DNA from: Sandaracinaceae bacterium
Lineage (GTDB): Bacteria > Myxococcota_A > Polyangia > Polyangiales > Sandaracinaceae
Direction: 5' to 3'
DNA: 64,000 nucleotides
NCBI GenBank assembly: GCA_040218145.1
Contig: JAVJQK010000021.1
Coordinates: forward strand, 1 to 64,000
Shown here one piece after another: positions 8,207-17,675 of this stretch. How positions within the stretch are numbered: position 1 is the first letter of the stretch; each line of letters begins with the position of its first letter. The translations under genes were made by a program, and so were the position numbers. The notes under the pieces are model-generated. The model ran no database searches and was not told the DNA's origin. It worked only from the letters and a program-made list of their open reading frames with translations.

Positions 8207-9480
8207 CCTTCGAGCTCGGCCAGCTGCGCTTCGATCTCGCCCTTCACCGCCTCGTCGTCTTCGGCGAGCGCGAGCGCGCGCGTGAGCATGCGCCGGGCCT
8301 CCTCGTCGAGGCCGAGCTCCCGCACGAGGCGCGCGGTCTCGCGGTGGTAGAGCAGGTGGTTCGCCTTGTCGCCGCCCGAGGAGAGCCCGCGCCACAGATC
8401 GGCGGCCTTCTCGAGCCGACCTTGCGCCTCGAAGATCTCCGCGCGCGCGACCGCGGTGGCGGGCGGGTAGTCGATGGACTGGTCGGCGCGACGGCGGCTG
8501 ACGAAGAAGGAGATGACCTGGTCGAGGTACACGCCCGCCTCGTCGTCCCGCCCCGCGTCGTGCAGGGCGAGGCCCAGCGCCTCGAGGAAGGTCCAGTCGG
8601 GCCGGTCGTCGTCGAGGAGCGGCAGCGCCGCCTCGAGCACCTCGACCGCCTCGGACGGCGCGCCCGTCTCGCGCAGGTAGCGCCCCATCAGCAGGAAGGG
8701 CCGCGGGTCGTCCGGGAAGGCCTCCATCGCCGCCCCGTACTCCTCCATCGCGCCCTCCTCGTCGTCGGCGCGATCGCGCAGCAACGCGAGGTTGGCGTGG
8801 GCCGCCAGCCGCGACTCCCCTCCCTCTTCGTCCTCGAGCTGGTCGATGAACGAACGGAAGGCCTCCTCCGCGCTCTCCCACTGCTCGTTCAGCATCCGGG
8901 CGCGCCCGACCTCGAGCCACAGGTAGAGGGGCTCCTCCTCCGCCGCGAGGATCGCCTCGAGCTGATCGCGCCCCGACTCCACGTCGCCGTCGTGCAGGGT
9001 GAGCAAGGCCTGACGCATCGGCTCGCCGTACTCCTCGTACTCGTCGAGCTGCTCGTCCTCCCAGGTGCCCGCGAGGATGGCCCAGCGATCCTCGTCGCTC
9101 AGCTCCTCGGGCGCCTCGGCCTGGCGGACCGCGTCCTCCTTCTCCAGGGTCTCGAGCCGCCGCCGGGCGCGCTTGACGACCTCGTCGCTCGAGCCGAGCT
9201 CCATCGCGTGACGCAGCTCCTCCTCCGCGAGGTCCAGGTCGCCCACCTCGACGAGCCGCTCCGCCTCCTCGATGTGCAGCTCGGCCATCCGGTCGAGGCA
9301 GACCGCCATGCGCTCTTCGCAGTGCGCGATCTCGTCGGGCGTCGCGCCCTTCTTGCGATCGAGCGCGCGCTCGAAGGACGCGCGCGCGGTCTGGAAGTCG
9401 CCCGCGTCGAACGCGGAGTCGCCCTCGGCGCGCTCGTCCTGGAAGGAGCTGCCGCCGAACATCTTCTTGAAGAAGCCCAT
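8203..9480 (-). CDS. TPR-repeat protein
   Basis: 425 residues, acidic, made almost entirely of tetratricopeptide-like helix pairs. It begins with a hydrophobic/aromatic MGFFKKMFGG and then repeats such as GDSAFDAGDFQTARASFERAL and ADDEEGAMEEYGAAMEAFPDDPRPFLLMGRYL motifs (quoted in parts). No signal peptide, so cytosolic or membrane-associated through the following gene. TPR proteins are scaffolds; the partner is not identifiable. It is preceded by 5 bases from the next upstream gene and followed by the coupled membrane protein. Confidence 0.85.
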   Translation of the reverse strand: MGFFKKMFGGSSFQDERAEGDSAFDAGDFQTARASFERALDRKKGATPDEIAHCEERMAVCLDRMAELHIEEAERLVEVGDLDLAEEELRHAMELGSSDEVVKRARRRLETLEKEDAVRQAEAPEELSDEDRWAILAGTWEDEQLDEYEEYGEPMRQALLTLHDGDVESGRDQLEAILAAEEEPLYLWLEVGRARMLNEQWESAEEAFRSFIDQLEDEEGGESRLAAHANLALLRDRADDEEGAMEEYGAAMEAFPDDPRPFLLMGRYLRETGAPSEAVEVLEAALPLLDDDRPDWTFLEALGLALHDAGRDDEAGVYLDQVISFFVSRRRADQSIDYPPATAVARAEIFEAQGRLEKAADLWRGLSSGGDKANHLLYHRETARLVRELGLDEEARRMLTRALALAEDDEAVKGEIEAQLAELEG

Positions 9481-9485
9481 GTGAG

Positions 9486-10592
9486 TCAGGCCCGTTTCTT
9501 CTTGTTGAGCCGCTGGGTCGCGGCGGTGCGCAGCGAGGCGGGGATGCCCTTGCTGCGAGAGAGCGACTTCAGGTCGTTGGCGCGGAGATGGGAGAGGAAC
9601 TTCATGGAGACGCCCATCGGCGTCTTCGGGTTGAAGACGAGGTTGCGCTTCACCTCGTAGTTGCCGAGCCAGTCACGGCGGTTGCCGATGTAGCGCAGCA
9701 CGTCCTCGGAGATCTGCTTGCTGATGGCGATGCGCGCGGCCTCGCCGTCGGTCATCGCGGGGGAGCTGATCGCGGCCATGCACACGGTCTTGTTGGAGTC
9801 TCGCACGAGCAGGCTGCGCGCGGCCGCGTTGCCCACCAGCGTCATGCGGATCTTCTTCGGGATGGGCCAGTTCTTGATCTTCTGCGCCAGCGGCAGGTGG
9901 GTGTCCTTGACCTCCTCGGTGCCGTCGACCTTGTCCCTCGAGACCGCGTCGTCGTCCGCGTCCAGCTCGACCGCCTCCTTGAAGTCGATGTCGTCGGGGA
10001 GCGGCTCGTCGAGCGGCTCGTCGATGATGAGCTGGCCCTGGATGGCCTGGACGTGGGCCTCGAAGGTGGCGACGCCGGTCAGCTCCACCCCGTTGCGCGC
10101 GCACAGCTCGACCAGCCGGTCGACGGTGCTCATGCGCGTGTTCTTGTTGAGGTAGAGCGCCTCGATGATCTTCGGGTTCTCCAGCAGGCGCACCTGATCG
10201 GTCGCGATGCGCTCGCAGGTCAGCTCGTCCGCCCAGCGGGCCACTCTGGCTACCGTCTCGGGAGGGGTGGTGCGGTTGGCGACGAGCTCCTGGAGGATCG
10301 CCACCTTCCCGCGGACGTGCTCGACGAGGCCGTCCAGGATCAGCGGGTGCAGCTCCGCCCCCGCCGCGGCGGCCAGCACCCCCTCGGGGACCCCCGAGAG
10401 CGTCTCGGAGGCCGCGTCCGCGACCTGCTCGTTCGGATCCGCCGCGAGCTGGACCAGGAGCGTGACCAGATCGCCGCCCTTGACCGGGACGAGGCCCTTG
10501 GCGGCCATGGTCTTCGCGGCGACCGGCGCGTCGGGGTCGCCGAAGCGCGCGACCTTCTCCGGGAGCTCATCCTTCGGCAGCGGCAGGGACAT
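9486..10592 (-). CDS. HEAT-like-repeat hypothetical protein
   Basis: 368 residues. The N-terminal third reads as short helical repeats of HEAT type (ADPNEQVADAASETL, then a helix with EGVLAAAAG). A middle acidic segment (about 195-225) follows, and a basic C-terminus ends LNKKKRA. The block IPKKIRMTLVGNAAARSLLV and DWLGNYEVKRNLVFNPKTP look like conserved surface motifs. I know similar unnamed myxobacterial proteins but no function. First gene of the minus-strand run 10592 to 7805, 5 bases upstream of the TPR gene. Confidence 0.7.
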   Translation of the reverse strand: MSLPLPKDELPEKVARFGDPDAPVAAKTMAAKGLVPVKGGDLVTLLVQLAADPNEQVADAASETLSGVPEGVLAAAAGAELHPLILDGLVEHVRGKVAILQELVANRTTPPETVARVARWADELTCERIATDQVRLLENPKIIEALYLNKNTRMSTVDRLVELCARNGVELTGVATFEAHVQAIQGQLIIDEPLDEPLPDDIDFKEAVELDADDDAVSRDKVDGTEEVKDTHLPLAQKIKNWPIPKKIRMTLVGNAAARSLLVRDSNKTVCMAAISSPAMTDGEAARIAISKQISEDVLRYIGNRRDWLGNYEVKRNLVFNPKTPMGVSMKFLSHLRANDLKSLSRSKGIPASLRTAATQRLNKKKRA

Positions 10593-10786
10593 GCCGGTCC
10601 TGGCTACTGATTCGGCGCGCCGCCGTCAATGCTGGTCACCTGGACATGGCGTGTGGGAAGGGGTAGGTCAGACTGTCGCAGAGGGCCGGCGCCGCGTGCT
10701 CCGGCCACCCGCTTCGGCCTCGCTTTGGACCGTTGCTTTGGATGGGGGGCGCGAACGGGGCGCGTCCCGAGAGGATGGACCCTTCG

Positions 10787-12865
10787 ATGACTTCGCTTCG
10801 GCTGCCCGCGCGCGCGGGAATGCTCGCTCTGACCACGCTCTGGCTGCTGGCCGCCTGTGACGGCGGGGGGGACGGAGACGGAGGCGTCGACGGGGGCGCG
10901 ATGGACACCGGCGTCATCGACGCCTTCGTGCCGCGGCGGGATGGGGACCTGCCGCGCTGCGAGCGCGACGAGGAGTGCGACGACGGCGTGGCCTGCACGC
11001 GCGACTCCTGCGGGATGAACGGCCTCTGCCGCAACCAGGTCGACATCGCGAGCTGCGACGACGGCATCTTCTGCAACGGCGTCGAGCAGTGCGACACGGA
11101 GCTCGGCTGCGTGCCCGGCCGCCGTCAGACCTGCAACGACGACGACGTCTGCACGATCGATCGCTGCAGCGAGGAGGAGAAGCTCTGCGAGCACTTCCCG
11201 CGCGATCTCGACGAGGACGGCGACCCCGACTGGTTCTGCTCGGGCGGCGGCGACTGCGACGACACCAACTCGCTCGTCAGCTCGCTGATCAACGAGGTCT
11301 GCGACGACGGCATCGACAACGACTGCGACGAGATGGTCGACGAGTCCGAGTGCGGCCGCCCCCGCTACGACGAGTGCTCCGACCCCCTCGACGTCTCGGC
11401 CGGCGGCTTCTTCGAGCTCAACACCGACGGCGCCTCGCCCGACTACACCCTGGGCTGTCGGAGCACGACGCGCGATCTCGTCGCGACCTTCACGCTCGCC
11501 GAGGCGCGCAGCGTGACGATCGAGGCGGAGGGTGACTTCTTCACCGTGGCGGCCTCGCTGCGCACCACGTGCGAGGACCGCACGACGGAGATCGCCTGCG
11601 AGAGCGGCTTCCCGGGCCTCATCCGGCGTCGCTCGCTCGACGCGGGCACCTACTTCATCGTGGTCGCGGCCAGCTCGACCGGGACCATCGGCCTCGACGT
11701 CGAGTTCGGCCCGCCGATCCCGCCGTCGCCCAACCAGACCTGCGCCACGGCCATCGACGTCAGCGCGGGCGGCCGCTTCAACGGCAGCTTCGTCGAGGTG
11801 AGCGATGACGTGATGATGACGGGCTGCGGCTTCACCGGCTCGCCCGACCTCGTCTACACGTTCACGACCACGGCCGAGCAGGACGTCACCATCAGCGCGC
11901 AGGCGACCACGGGGGAGAGCGTCTCGTACGCCGTGCGCAGCGCCTGCGACATGGCCTCCACGCAGGTCCGCTGTGACTACGGCAACCCCGCGGCGGGCGT
12001 GCTGCACCAGCTCCCCGCCGGGACCTACTTCATCATCGTGGAGGGCCCGACCTTCCGGGCCGTCGACTTCACGCTCGACGTGGCGTACGGACCGCCCACC
12101 CCGCCCGCCCCGGGCGACACGTGCACCAACGCCATCGCCCTCGTCGAGGGCGTGGCGGTCATGGACACCTTCCTCGACAAGCAGAACGACGTCGACGTCT
12201 CTTGCGGTTTCCGGAACCGCGACGCGGTCTACACGTTCGAGCTGACCGAGACGCGCGACGTGCTCGTCGAGCTCGACGCGGGCTCGTTCGCCAACGCCTC
12301 GATCCGCACGAGCTGCGACGACGCGATGACGGAGCTGCGGTGCACGAGCGGCAACCCGCTCCGGCAGCGCATCCGCAATCTCGGGGCTGGCACCTACTAC
12401 GTCATCGCGGAGTCCTCACGCGCCGGCACCTTCGAGCTCACCTACTCGAGCTCGGCCCCCACCATCCCGACCGCGGTGTCCGGCAATGACAACTGCGCGT
12501 CCGCGCACGTGATCCCCGCGACCGGTGGGCTCTTCAGCGGCAGCACCGCGACCCTCCTGCCCGACCTCGGCGCGCGCTGCGGTTCCGGCGCCACCTCCAA
12601 CGACGCGGCCTTCGTGCTCACCTTGACCAGCCGCAGCCGGGTGGTCGCGTCGACCGACGGCTCCTCGTTCGACACGGTGCTCCACCTGCACGGCGCCACC
12701 TGCACCGACCGCGGCGAGCTCTTCTGCGACGACGACGGCGGCGAGGGGGCGACGAGCCTCATCGACCAGACGCTCGACCCCGGCACCTACCACATCGTGG
12801 TGGACGGCTTCAGCTCGGGCTCGGCGGGGAACTACCTCCTCGAGGTCATGGTCACCGCCCCTTGA
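10787..12865 (+). CDS. cysteine-rich multidomain lipoprotein, copy 1
   Basis: 692 residues from ATG 10787 (MTSLRLPARAG); ATG 10775 is an alternative. A type II signal peptide ends at the lipobox LAAC, so the mature protein is lipid-anchored. Then come a Cys-rich part with repeated CDDG...C units (about 45-135) and a MopE-like metal-binding segment at about 140-188 with DxDxDG- and CDD-type motifs. Four repeated beta-rich modules follow, at about 195-305, 317-430, 444-555 and 565-692, each with two Cys pairs and a GTY[FYH][IV]V strand, joined by PPxPPxP linkers; they resemble pre-peptidase C-terminal domains. No catalytic domain is seen. Probably a cell-surface protein. Its paralogue follows 11 bases downstream. 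Confidence 0.85.
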   Translation: MTSLRLPARAGMLALTTLWLLAACDGGGDGDGGVDGGAMDTGVIDAFVPRRDGDLPRCERDEECDDGVACTRDSCGMNGLCRNQVDIASCDDGIFCNGVEQCDTELGCVPGRRQTCNDDDVCTIDRCSEEEKLCEHFPRDLDEDGDPDWFCSGGGDCDDTNSLVSSLINEVCDDGIDNDCDEMVDESECGRPRYDECSDPLDVSAGGFFELNTDGASPDYTLGCRSTTRDLVATFTLAEARSVTIEAEGDFFTVAASLRTTCEDRTTEIACESGFPGLIRRRSLDAGTYFIVVAASSTGTIGLDVEFGPPIPPSPNQTCATAIDVSAGGRFNGSFVEVSDDVMMTGCGFTGSPDLVYTFTTTAEQDVTISAQATTGESVSYAVRSACDMASTQVRCDYGNPAAGVLHQLPAGTYFIIVEGPTFRAVDFTLDVAYGPPTPPAPGDTCTNAIALVEGVAVMDTFLDKQNDVDVSCGFRNRDAVYTFELTETRDVLVELDAGSFANASIRTSCDDAMTELRCTSGNPLRQRIRNLGAGTYYVIAESSRAGTFELTYSSSAPTIPTAVSGNDNCASAHVIPATGGLFSGSTATLLPDLGARCGSGATSNDAAFVLTLTSRSRVVASTDGSSFDTVLHLHGATCTDRGELFCDDDGGEGATSLIDQTLDPGTYHIVVDGFSSGSAGNYLLEVMVTAP

Positions 12866-12876
12866 AGAGCTGAACC

Positions 12877-14718
12877 ATGCGCGTCCTGCCCCTCGTCGCC
12901 TCGCTCTCGGTCCTCACGTTGGGCGGCTCGATCGCCGCGTGCACCATCGAGACCGTGCCTCCTCCTCCGGACGCAGGCGAGGGACTCGACGCGGGGGCGG
13001 GCGATGGCGGCGGCTCCGTCGACGCCTTCATGTTCCCTCCTCCCACCGAGGACACCTGCACCGAGGCGTCGCGCGACGCCACGCTCGGGGAGCGCTGCGC
13101 GGCGGCGGCGGAGTGCGACGACGGCTGCTTCTGCAACGGCGTCGAGGCGTGCGAGGGCGGCGTCTGTGTCGCGGGCGAGGACCCCTGCCCGGACGAGATC
13201 GAGTGCACGGCCGACGTCTGTCTCGAGGAGACGAACCGCTGCTTCCACGACCCGCAGCCGGAGCTGTGCAGCGACGGCGACGCGTGCAACGGGGCCGAGA
13301 TCTGCGACCTGTTCTTCGGCTGCACGGCCGCGGCGCCGCTCTACTGCAACGACGAGAGCAGCTGCACCGTCGACTCCTGCGACCCGGCGTCGGGCTGCGT
13401 CTTCAGCCCCCGGGACCTGGACGGCGACGGCTTCACGGACGGGCGCTGCGGCGGTGACGACTGCGACGACGATCCGCGCTTCGGCAGGGACATCTACCCG
13501 GGCGCGCCCGAGGACTGCGAGAACCGTCGCGACGACGACTGCGACGGCTCGCGGGACTACAACGACGAAGACTGCGTCCCCACGAACGACACCTGCGACG
13601 CGCCGACGCTCATCGCCGGTCCGGGGACCTACAGCGGCGCGACCCGCGGGCTGCGCGCCGACTACACCCTGGGGTGCCGCACGAGCATGGGCGCCGACGC
13701 GGTCTTCCGGCTCACCCTGACCGAGGCGCAGAACGCGACGATCACCGTCGCCGGCGGCGGCGCGGGGGCGGGCGTCACGCTCCGACGCTGGGCCGACTGC
13801 GCCACGGGCCCCGAGATCCGCTGCAACGCGGGCTCGCCCCCGATGGTGATCGCGCGGGAGCTCCCCGCGGGCGACTACGCGATCCTCGTGCAGTCCTCGA
13901 GCCCGGGCGCCTTCGATCTCAACGTGCGCTTCGAGCCGCCCTCGCCGGATCCGCCCGGCGACACCTGCACCAGCGCCATCGACGTGACGAGCGCGCCGGG
14001 GTCGGCGGTCACCGCGGACATGCTGCAAGATACATTGCCGAGCTGCACCAGCTCGTTCGGGAGCTACGTCGACGCCTTCTACTACTTCGACCTCGCGGCG
14101 ACGCAGGACGTCACGGTGACGACCGAGGACGGAGCCTTCCACCACGCGTCGCTCTCGACGACGTGCGGGGATCTGGCGAGTGAGCTGCGCTGCTGGAGCG
14201 GAAGCGGGACGCACATGGAGACGTGGCGCAGCCTCGCGCCGGGTCGCTACTACATCGCGATCGGCTCGCAGACGCGCAGCCCCAGCATCGACGCGCGGGT
14301 GGAGATCCGGCCGCCGACCCCCATCCCCCCGAACGACCGCTGCGCGGGCGCGATCGTGCTCAGCGACGGGACGAGCCGACGCGACACGACGGTCGGCTTC
14401 GCGGACGACGAGCGGGGCGGGAGCTGCGCGGGCTTCGGGCAGCCCGACGCGTACTACACCTTCACGCTGGCCACGCGGCAGCGGATCATCGCGAGCGTGA
14501 CCGACGGGGACGGGGGCAGCACGCGCTACTACCTGACCCTCAAGGACGGCTGCGCGGGCGCCGAGGTGCAGTGCACGACGGCCAGCACGTTCCCCGCGCC
14601 GTCGAGCGGCACCATCGCGCGAAACCTCGACGCAGGGACCTATGTGCTGATGGTCGAGACGGACGCGAGCGACACGAGCGACTACTTCATCGACTTCTCG
14701 GTTCGGCCGCCCATCTGA
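12877..14718 (+). CDS. cysteine-rich multidomain lipoprotein, copy 2
   Basis: 613 residues. A signal peptide ends in the lipobox IAAC. It has the same architecture as the preceding gene: Cys-rich region with FCNGVE motifs, MopE-like Asp-rich segment at about 178-231, then three (rather than four) pre-peptidase-C-like modules joined by PPxPxPP linkers. The two genes are a tandem duplication, 11 bp apart and surely cotranscribed. The Asp-rich part is predicted from the family to bind calcium or copper. Surface adhesion or scaffolding is an inference. Confidence 0.85.
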   Translation: MRVLPLVASLSVLTLGGSIAACTIETVPPPPDAGEGLDAGAGDGGGSVDAFMFPPPTEDTCTEASRDATLGERCAAAAECDDGCFCNGVEACEGGVCVAGEDPCPDEIECTADVCLEETNRCFHDPQPELCSDGDACNGAEICDLFFGCTAAAPLYCNDESSCTVDSCDPASGCVFSPRDLDGDGFTDGRCGGDDCDDDPRFGRDIYPGAPEDCENRRDDDCDGSRDYNDEDCVPTNDTCDAPTLIAGPGTYSGATRGLRADYTLGCRTSMGADAVFRLTLTEAQNATITVAGGGAGAGVTLRRWADCATGPEIRCNAGSPPMVIARELPAGDYAILVQSSSPGAFDLNVRFEPPSPDPPGDTCTSAIDVTSAPGSAVTADMLQDTLPSCTSSFGSYVDAFYYFDLAATQDVTVTTEDGAFHHASLSTTCGDLASELRCWSGSGTHMETWRSLAPGRYYIAIGSQTRSPSIDARVEIRPPTPIPPNDRCAGAIVLSDGTSRRDTTVGFADDERGGSCAGFGQPDAYYTFTLATRQRIIASVTDGDGGSTRYYLTLKDGCAGAEVQCTTASTFPAPSSGTIARNLDAGTYVLMVETDASDTSDYFIDFSVRPPI

Positions 14719-14765
14719 ACCGCGCTTGCGGCGGAGGGGCGCGCCTGCCAGCCTGCCGCGTCGCG

Positions 14766-15950
14766 ATGCGTTGGCTGTACCTCTTCGTCGTTCTCGCGGT
14801 CGCTCTCGCGGTGGCCGCCCCGGCGTCCGCGCAGCATCGGCTCCCCCCCGGCACCGACGGCTGGCGCGCCGCGGGCTACGACGGCGTACGTGGGATCACC
14901 ATCGGTCCCATCGAGAGCTCGCTCTACCCGGGCCGCGGCTACGGCACGGCGCACACCGCCGCGCTGCTGGACTTCCTGGCGCGACGCGGCGCGAACTGGG
15001 TCTCGATCACGCCCTTCGGTCGGATCTGGAGCCTCGAGAGCACCGACATCGCGATGGACTTCGAGGCGCCCTACGCCGACAACCGCGATGCGGTGCGCGA
15101 GGTGATCCGTCAGGCGCACGCGCGAGGGCTTCGGGTCCTGGTGATCCCCCATCTCTGGGTCGAGACGAGCGGCTGGCGCGGGGAGATCGATCCCGGCAGC
15201 CCCGAGGGCTGGGCCGAGTACCAACAGAGCTACCGGCGCTTCGTCACCGCCTGGGCCACGGACGCGGCCGCCGCCGGCGCGGACGCCTTCAGCATCGGCG
15301 TCGAGTGCAAGAGCTGGTCGGGGCGGTTCGGCGGCTACTGGACGGATCTGATCGCGGAGGTCCGCGGGATCTTCCCGGGCTTGCTGACCTACAGCGCGAA
15401 CTGGGACGAAGCGGAGGACGTGCTCTTCTGGGACCAGCTCGACCTGATCGGCATCAACGCTTTCTATCCCCTCGCCGACCACGACGGCGCCGCCTTCGCC
15501 GAGTATGTCGAGGGCGCGATGCGGGCGCGGGACTCGGTGGCGGATCTGGCCGGGGTGCTCGACATGCCCGTGCTCTTCGTCGAGGTCGGCTACACCACCC
15601 GCGCCGACGCGGCGGTGCAGCCGTGGCTCTGGCCCGATGACATGGAGGAGGTCGTCATCGACGAGCGCGAGCAGGCGAGGGCGCTGCTGGCGTCCTTCCG
15701 CGCGTTCCTCCCCGAGCCCTGGTTCGTGGGCTTCTTCGTCTGGCGCTACTACGCCGACCTCGACGACGTGAGCCAGGAGGCCATCTGGGGCTTCAGCCCG
15801 CACGCCAAGCGCGCCGAGGCGCTGCTGGACCGGGTCTTCGCGTCGCCGTGGGGGGTCGACCCCGATCCCCCGATCGCGCGCGATGGGAGCTGGGCGAGCG
15901 TGATCGCCGAGACCGAGATCTTGCTCCGCTCGACCGTGCTGCCGAGGTAG
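14766..15950 (+). CDS. secreted GH113-like glycoside hydrolase
   Basis: 394 residues with a signal peptide ending APASAQ. The TIM-barrel sequence fits the GH113/mannanase-like group: GANWVSITPFG, then LRVLVIPHLWVET and WRGEIDPGS, SIGVECKSW with likely acid/base Glu180, and LFVEVGYTT with likely nucleophile Glu273. The usual T before the first Glu is V here. Expected action is hydrolysis of a beta-mannan-like or other beta-glycan outside the cytoplasm; the substrate is uncertain. It lies 47 bp after the lipoprotein pair and 47 bp before ftsE, on the same strand. Confidence 0.8.
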   Translation: MRWLYLFVVLAVALAVAAPASAQHRLPPGTDGWRAAGYDGVRGITIGPIESSLYPGRGYGTAHTAALLDFLARRGANWVSITPFGRIWSLESTDIAMDFEAPYADNRDAVREVIRQAHARGLRVLVIPHLWVETSGWRGEIDPGSPEGWAEYQQSYRRFVTAWATDAAAAGADAFSIGVECKSWSGRFGGYWTDLIAEVRGIFPGLLTYSANWDEAEDVLFWDQLDLIGINAFYPLADHDGAAFAEYVEGAMRARDSVADLAGVLDMPVLFVEVGYTTRADAAVQPWLWPDDMEEVVIDEREQARALLASFRAFLPEPWFVGFFVWRYYADLDDVSQEAIWGFSPHAKRAEALLDRVFASPWGVDPDPPIARDGSWASVIAETEILLRSTVLPR

Positions 15951-15997
15951 TAGCCGAAAAGTTGCCCCACCCGCCCGCGGCACGGTAGCGGGTTGAT

Positions 15998-16786
15998 ATG
16001 GCGAAGCGCGATCCTGGTGGCAAGATCGTTCGGCCGTTCGCGTTCTTCCGCGCCGGCAACTCGGCGCACGCGAACCCGAACCAGCGGCCGATCCTCGTCC
16101 TCGAGGATGTCTACAAGTACTTCCGTCCCGACGTGCCCACGCTGCGGGGCGTGAACCTGACGGTCGAGCGGGGAGAGTTCCTCTTCGTCACCGGCCCGAG
16201 CGGCGCGGGAAAGAGCACGCTGCTGCAGCTCATCTATCGGGCGCAGACGGTGGACGAGGGGCGGCTGCTGTTCTGCGGCCGGGACATCGCGCGGCTCACG
16301 TCGTCGTCGGTCCCCTACCTCCGGCGCAACCTCGGGATCGTCTTCCAGGACTTCAAGATCATCCCGCACTGGACGGTCTTCGAGAACGTCGCGGTGGCGC
16401 TCGAGATCCTGTCGATGCCGAAGCGCCTGGTCCGCTCTCGCGTGAGCGAGGCGCTCGAGCGCGTGGGCCTCGCGGGGCGCGGCGGCGATCTGACCGGGAA
16501 CCTCTCGGGCGGCGAGCAGCAGCGCGTCGCCGTGGCGCGCGCGATCGTGCCCGAGCCGGCGCTGATCCTCGCGGACGAGCCGACGGGCAACCTCGATCCG
16601 ACGCTCGCGCTCGACATCCTGACGCTGTTCGAAGAGATCCACGAGACGGGCACCACGGTGCTCTTCGCGACCCATGACCACTCGCTGCTCGAGGCGCGCA
16701 GCCACCGCATCGTCTACATCGACGAGGGGCGCGTGGTGGAGGCCCGCAAGGGCCTTGGCGCCTGGGCAGACCGCCAGACGGCTTGA
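15998..16786 (+). CDS. ftsE: cell-division ATPase FtsE
   Basis: 262 residues. ABC ATPase with Walker A GPSGAGKST (66-74), Q-loop VFQDF, signature LSGGEQQR (169-176) and Walker B LILADEP (189-195), followed by the H-loop THDHSL. FtsE couples ATP turnover through FtsX to peptidoglycan hydrolase activation at the division site. It has a 30-residue N-terminal extension compared with E. coli FtsE (222 residues). It is followed 13 bases later by ftsX. Confidence 0.95.
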   Translation: MAKRDPGGKIVRPFAFFRAGNSAHANPNQRPILVLEDVYKYFRPDVPTLRGVNLTVERGEFLFVTGPSGAGKSTLLQLIYRAQTVDEGRLLFCGRDIARLTSSSVPYLRRNLGIVFQDFKIIPHWTVFENVAVALEILSMPKRLVRSRVSEALERVGLAGRGGDLTGNLSGGEQQRVAVARAIVPEPALILADEPTGNLDPTLALDILTLFEEIHETGTTVLFATHDHSLLEARSHRIVYIDEGRVVEARKGLGAWADRQTA

Positions 16787-16799
16787 CGGGGAGAGGACG

Positions 16800-17675
16800 A
16801 TGCATTTGAAGACGGCCTTCACGCGGGCGGCGCGGGCGATGCGCGAGGATGCGAAGCTGCACCTCGTCGCGGTCTCGAGCTTGACGGTGGCGTTCCTCTG
16901 CCTGGCCACGGCGCTCCTCGGCATGGCGAACCTCGGCGAGGTCGCCGAGGCGTGGGGGCGCACCGCCCGCATGAGCATCTACCTGCAGGACGGCGCGAGC
17001 GGCGACGACGTCGCGCAGCTTCGCTTGCTCCTCGAGGGGCTCCCCGAGGTGCGGCGGGTCGAGCACCACACGGGCGCCGACGCGCGGGCCGAGCTGGCGC
17101 AGGACGAGATGAGCGAGCTGTCGGGGCTCCCGGCCGACGTCTTCCCGGCGTCGCTGGAGGTCGAGCTCGCGGGCGGCACGGACACCGCGCGCATCGGCGC
17201 GGTCGCGGAGCGCATCTCGCGCTTCGAGGTCGTCGAGGACGTCGAGACCTACCATGGCTGGTTCGAGCAGCTCGCCACCCTGGTCTCGGCGGGGAAGATC
17301 ACCGCGGTGGCGCTGGCGGGCCTCGTGCTCCTGTGCGTGCTCTTCGTGGTGGGCAACACCATCCGCCTGGCCATCGCCGGTCGCCAGGGCGAGATCGAGG
17401 TGCTGAAGCTCTGCGGCGCGAGCGACGGCTTCGTGCGCGGACCCTTCCTGGTGGAGGGCGCGGTGCAAGGCTTCGTCGGGGCGTTGATGGCGGTCCTCCT
17501 GCTGTTCATCACTTTCCTCTCGCTGCGCACGCACATCGACGCCACCATCGCGGGCCTCGCGGGCATCCACACGGTGTTCCTCCAGCCCGGTGTGTCGCTC
17601 GCGCTCATCCTCGGCGGCGCGTTCATCGGGGCGGCGGGGAGCGCGATCTCGCTTCGTCGCTACATGGCGGTCTGA
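16800..17675 (+). CDS. ftsX: cell-division membrane protein FtsX
   Basis: 291 residues from ATG 16800, preceded by GGGGAGAGGACG. A cytosolic N-terminus, first membrane segment (about 23-43), an extracytoplasmic domain (about 45-160) rich in DxARxxLAQDE-type helices, then three more membrane segments separated by the conserved loop RQGEIEVLKLCGAS. This is the FtsX/MacB permease fold. The extracytoplasmic domain is expected to bind the EnvC-type activator encoded next; the ftsX TGA overlaps that gene's ATG. Confidence 0.95.
   Translation: MHLKTAFTRAARAMREDAKLHLVAVSSLTVAFLCLATALLGMANLGEVAEAWGRTARMSIYLQDGASGDDVAQLRLLLEGLPEVRRVEHHTGADARAELAQDEMSELSGLPADVFPASLEVELAGGTDTARIGAVAERISRFEVVEDVETYHGWFEQLATLVSAGKITAVALAGLVLLCVLFVVGNTIRLAIAGRQGEIEVLKLCGASDGFVRGPFLVEGAVQGFVGALMAVLLLFITFLSLRTHIDATIAGLAGIHTVFLQPGVSLALILGGAFIGAAGSAISLRRYMAV

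Noticed and set aside
13004-14183. Arg-rich plus-strand frames inside the second lipoprotein
   Set aside because: They are shifted-frame shadows of a gene with a signal peptide, conserved cysteines and repeated modules.
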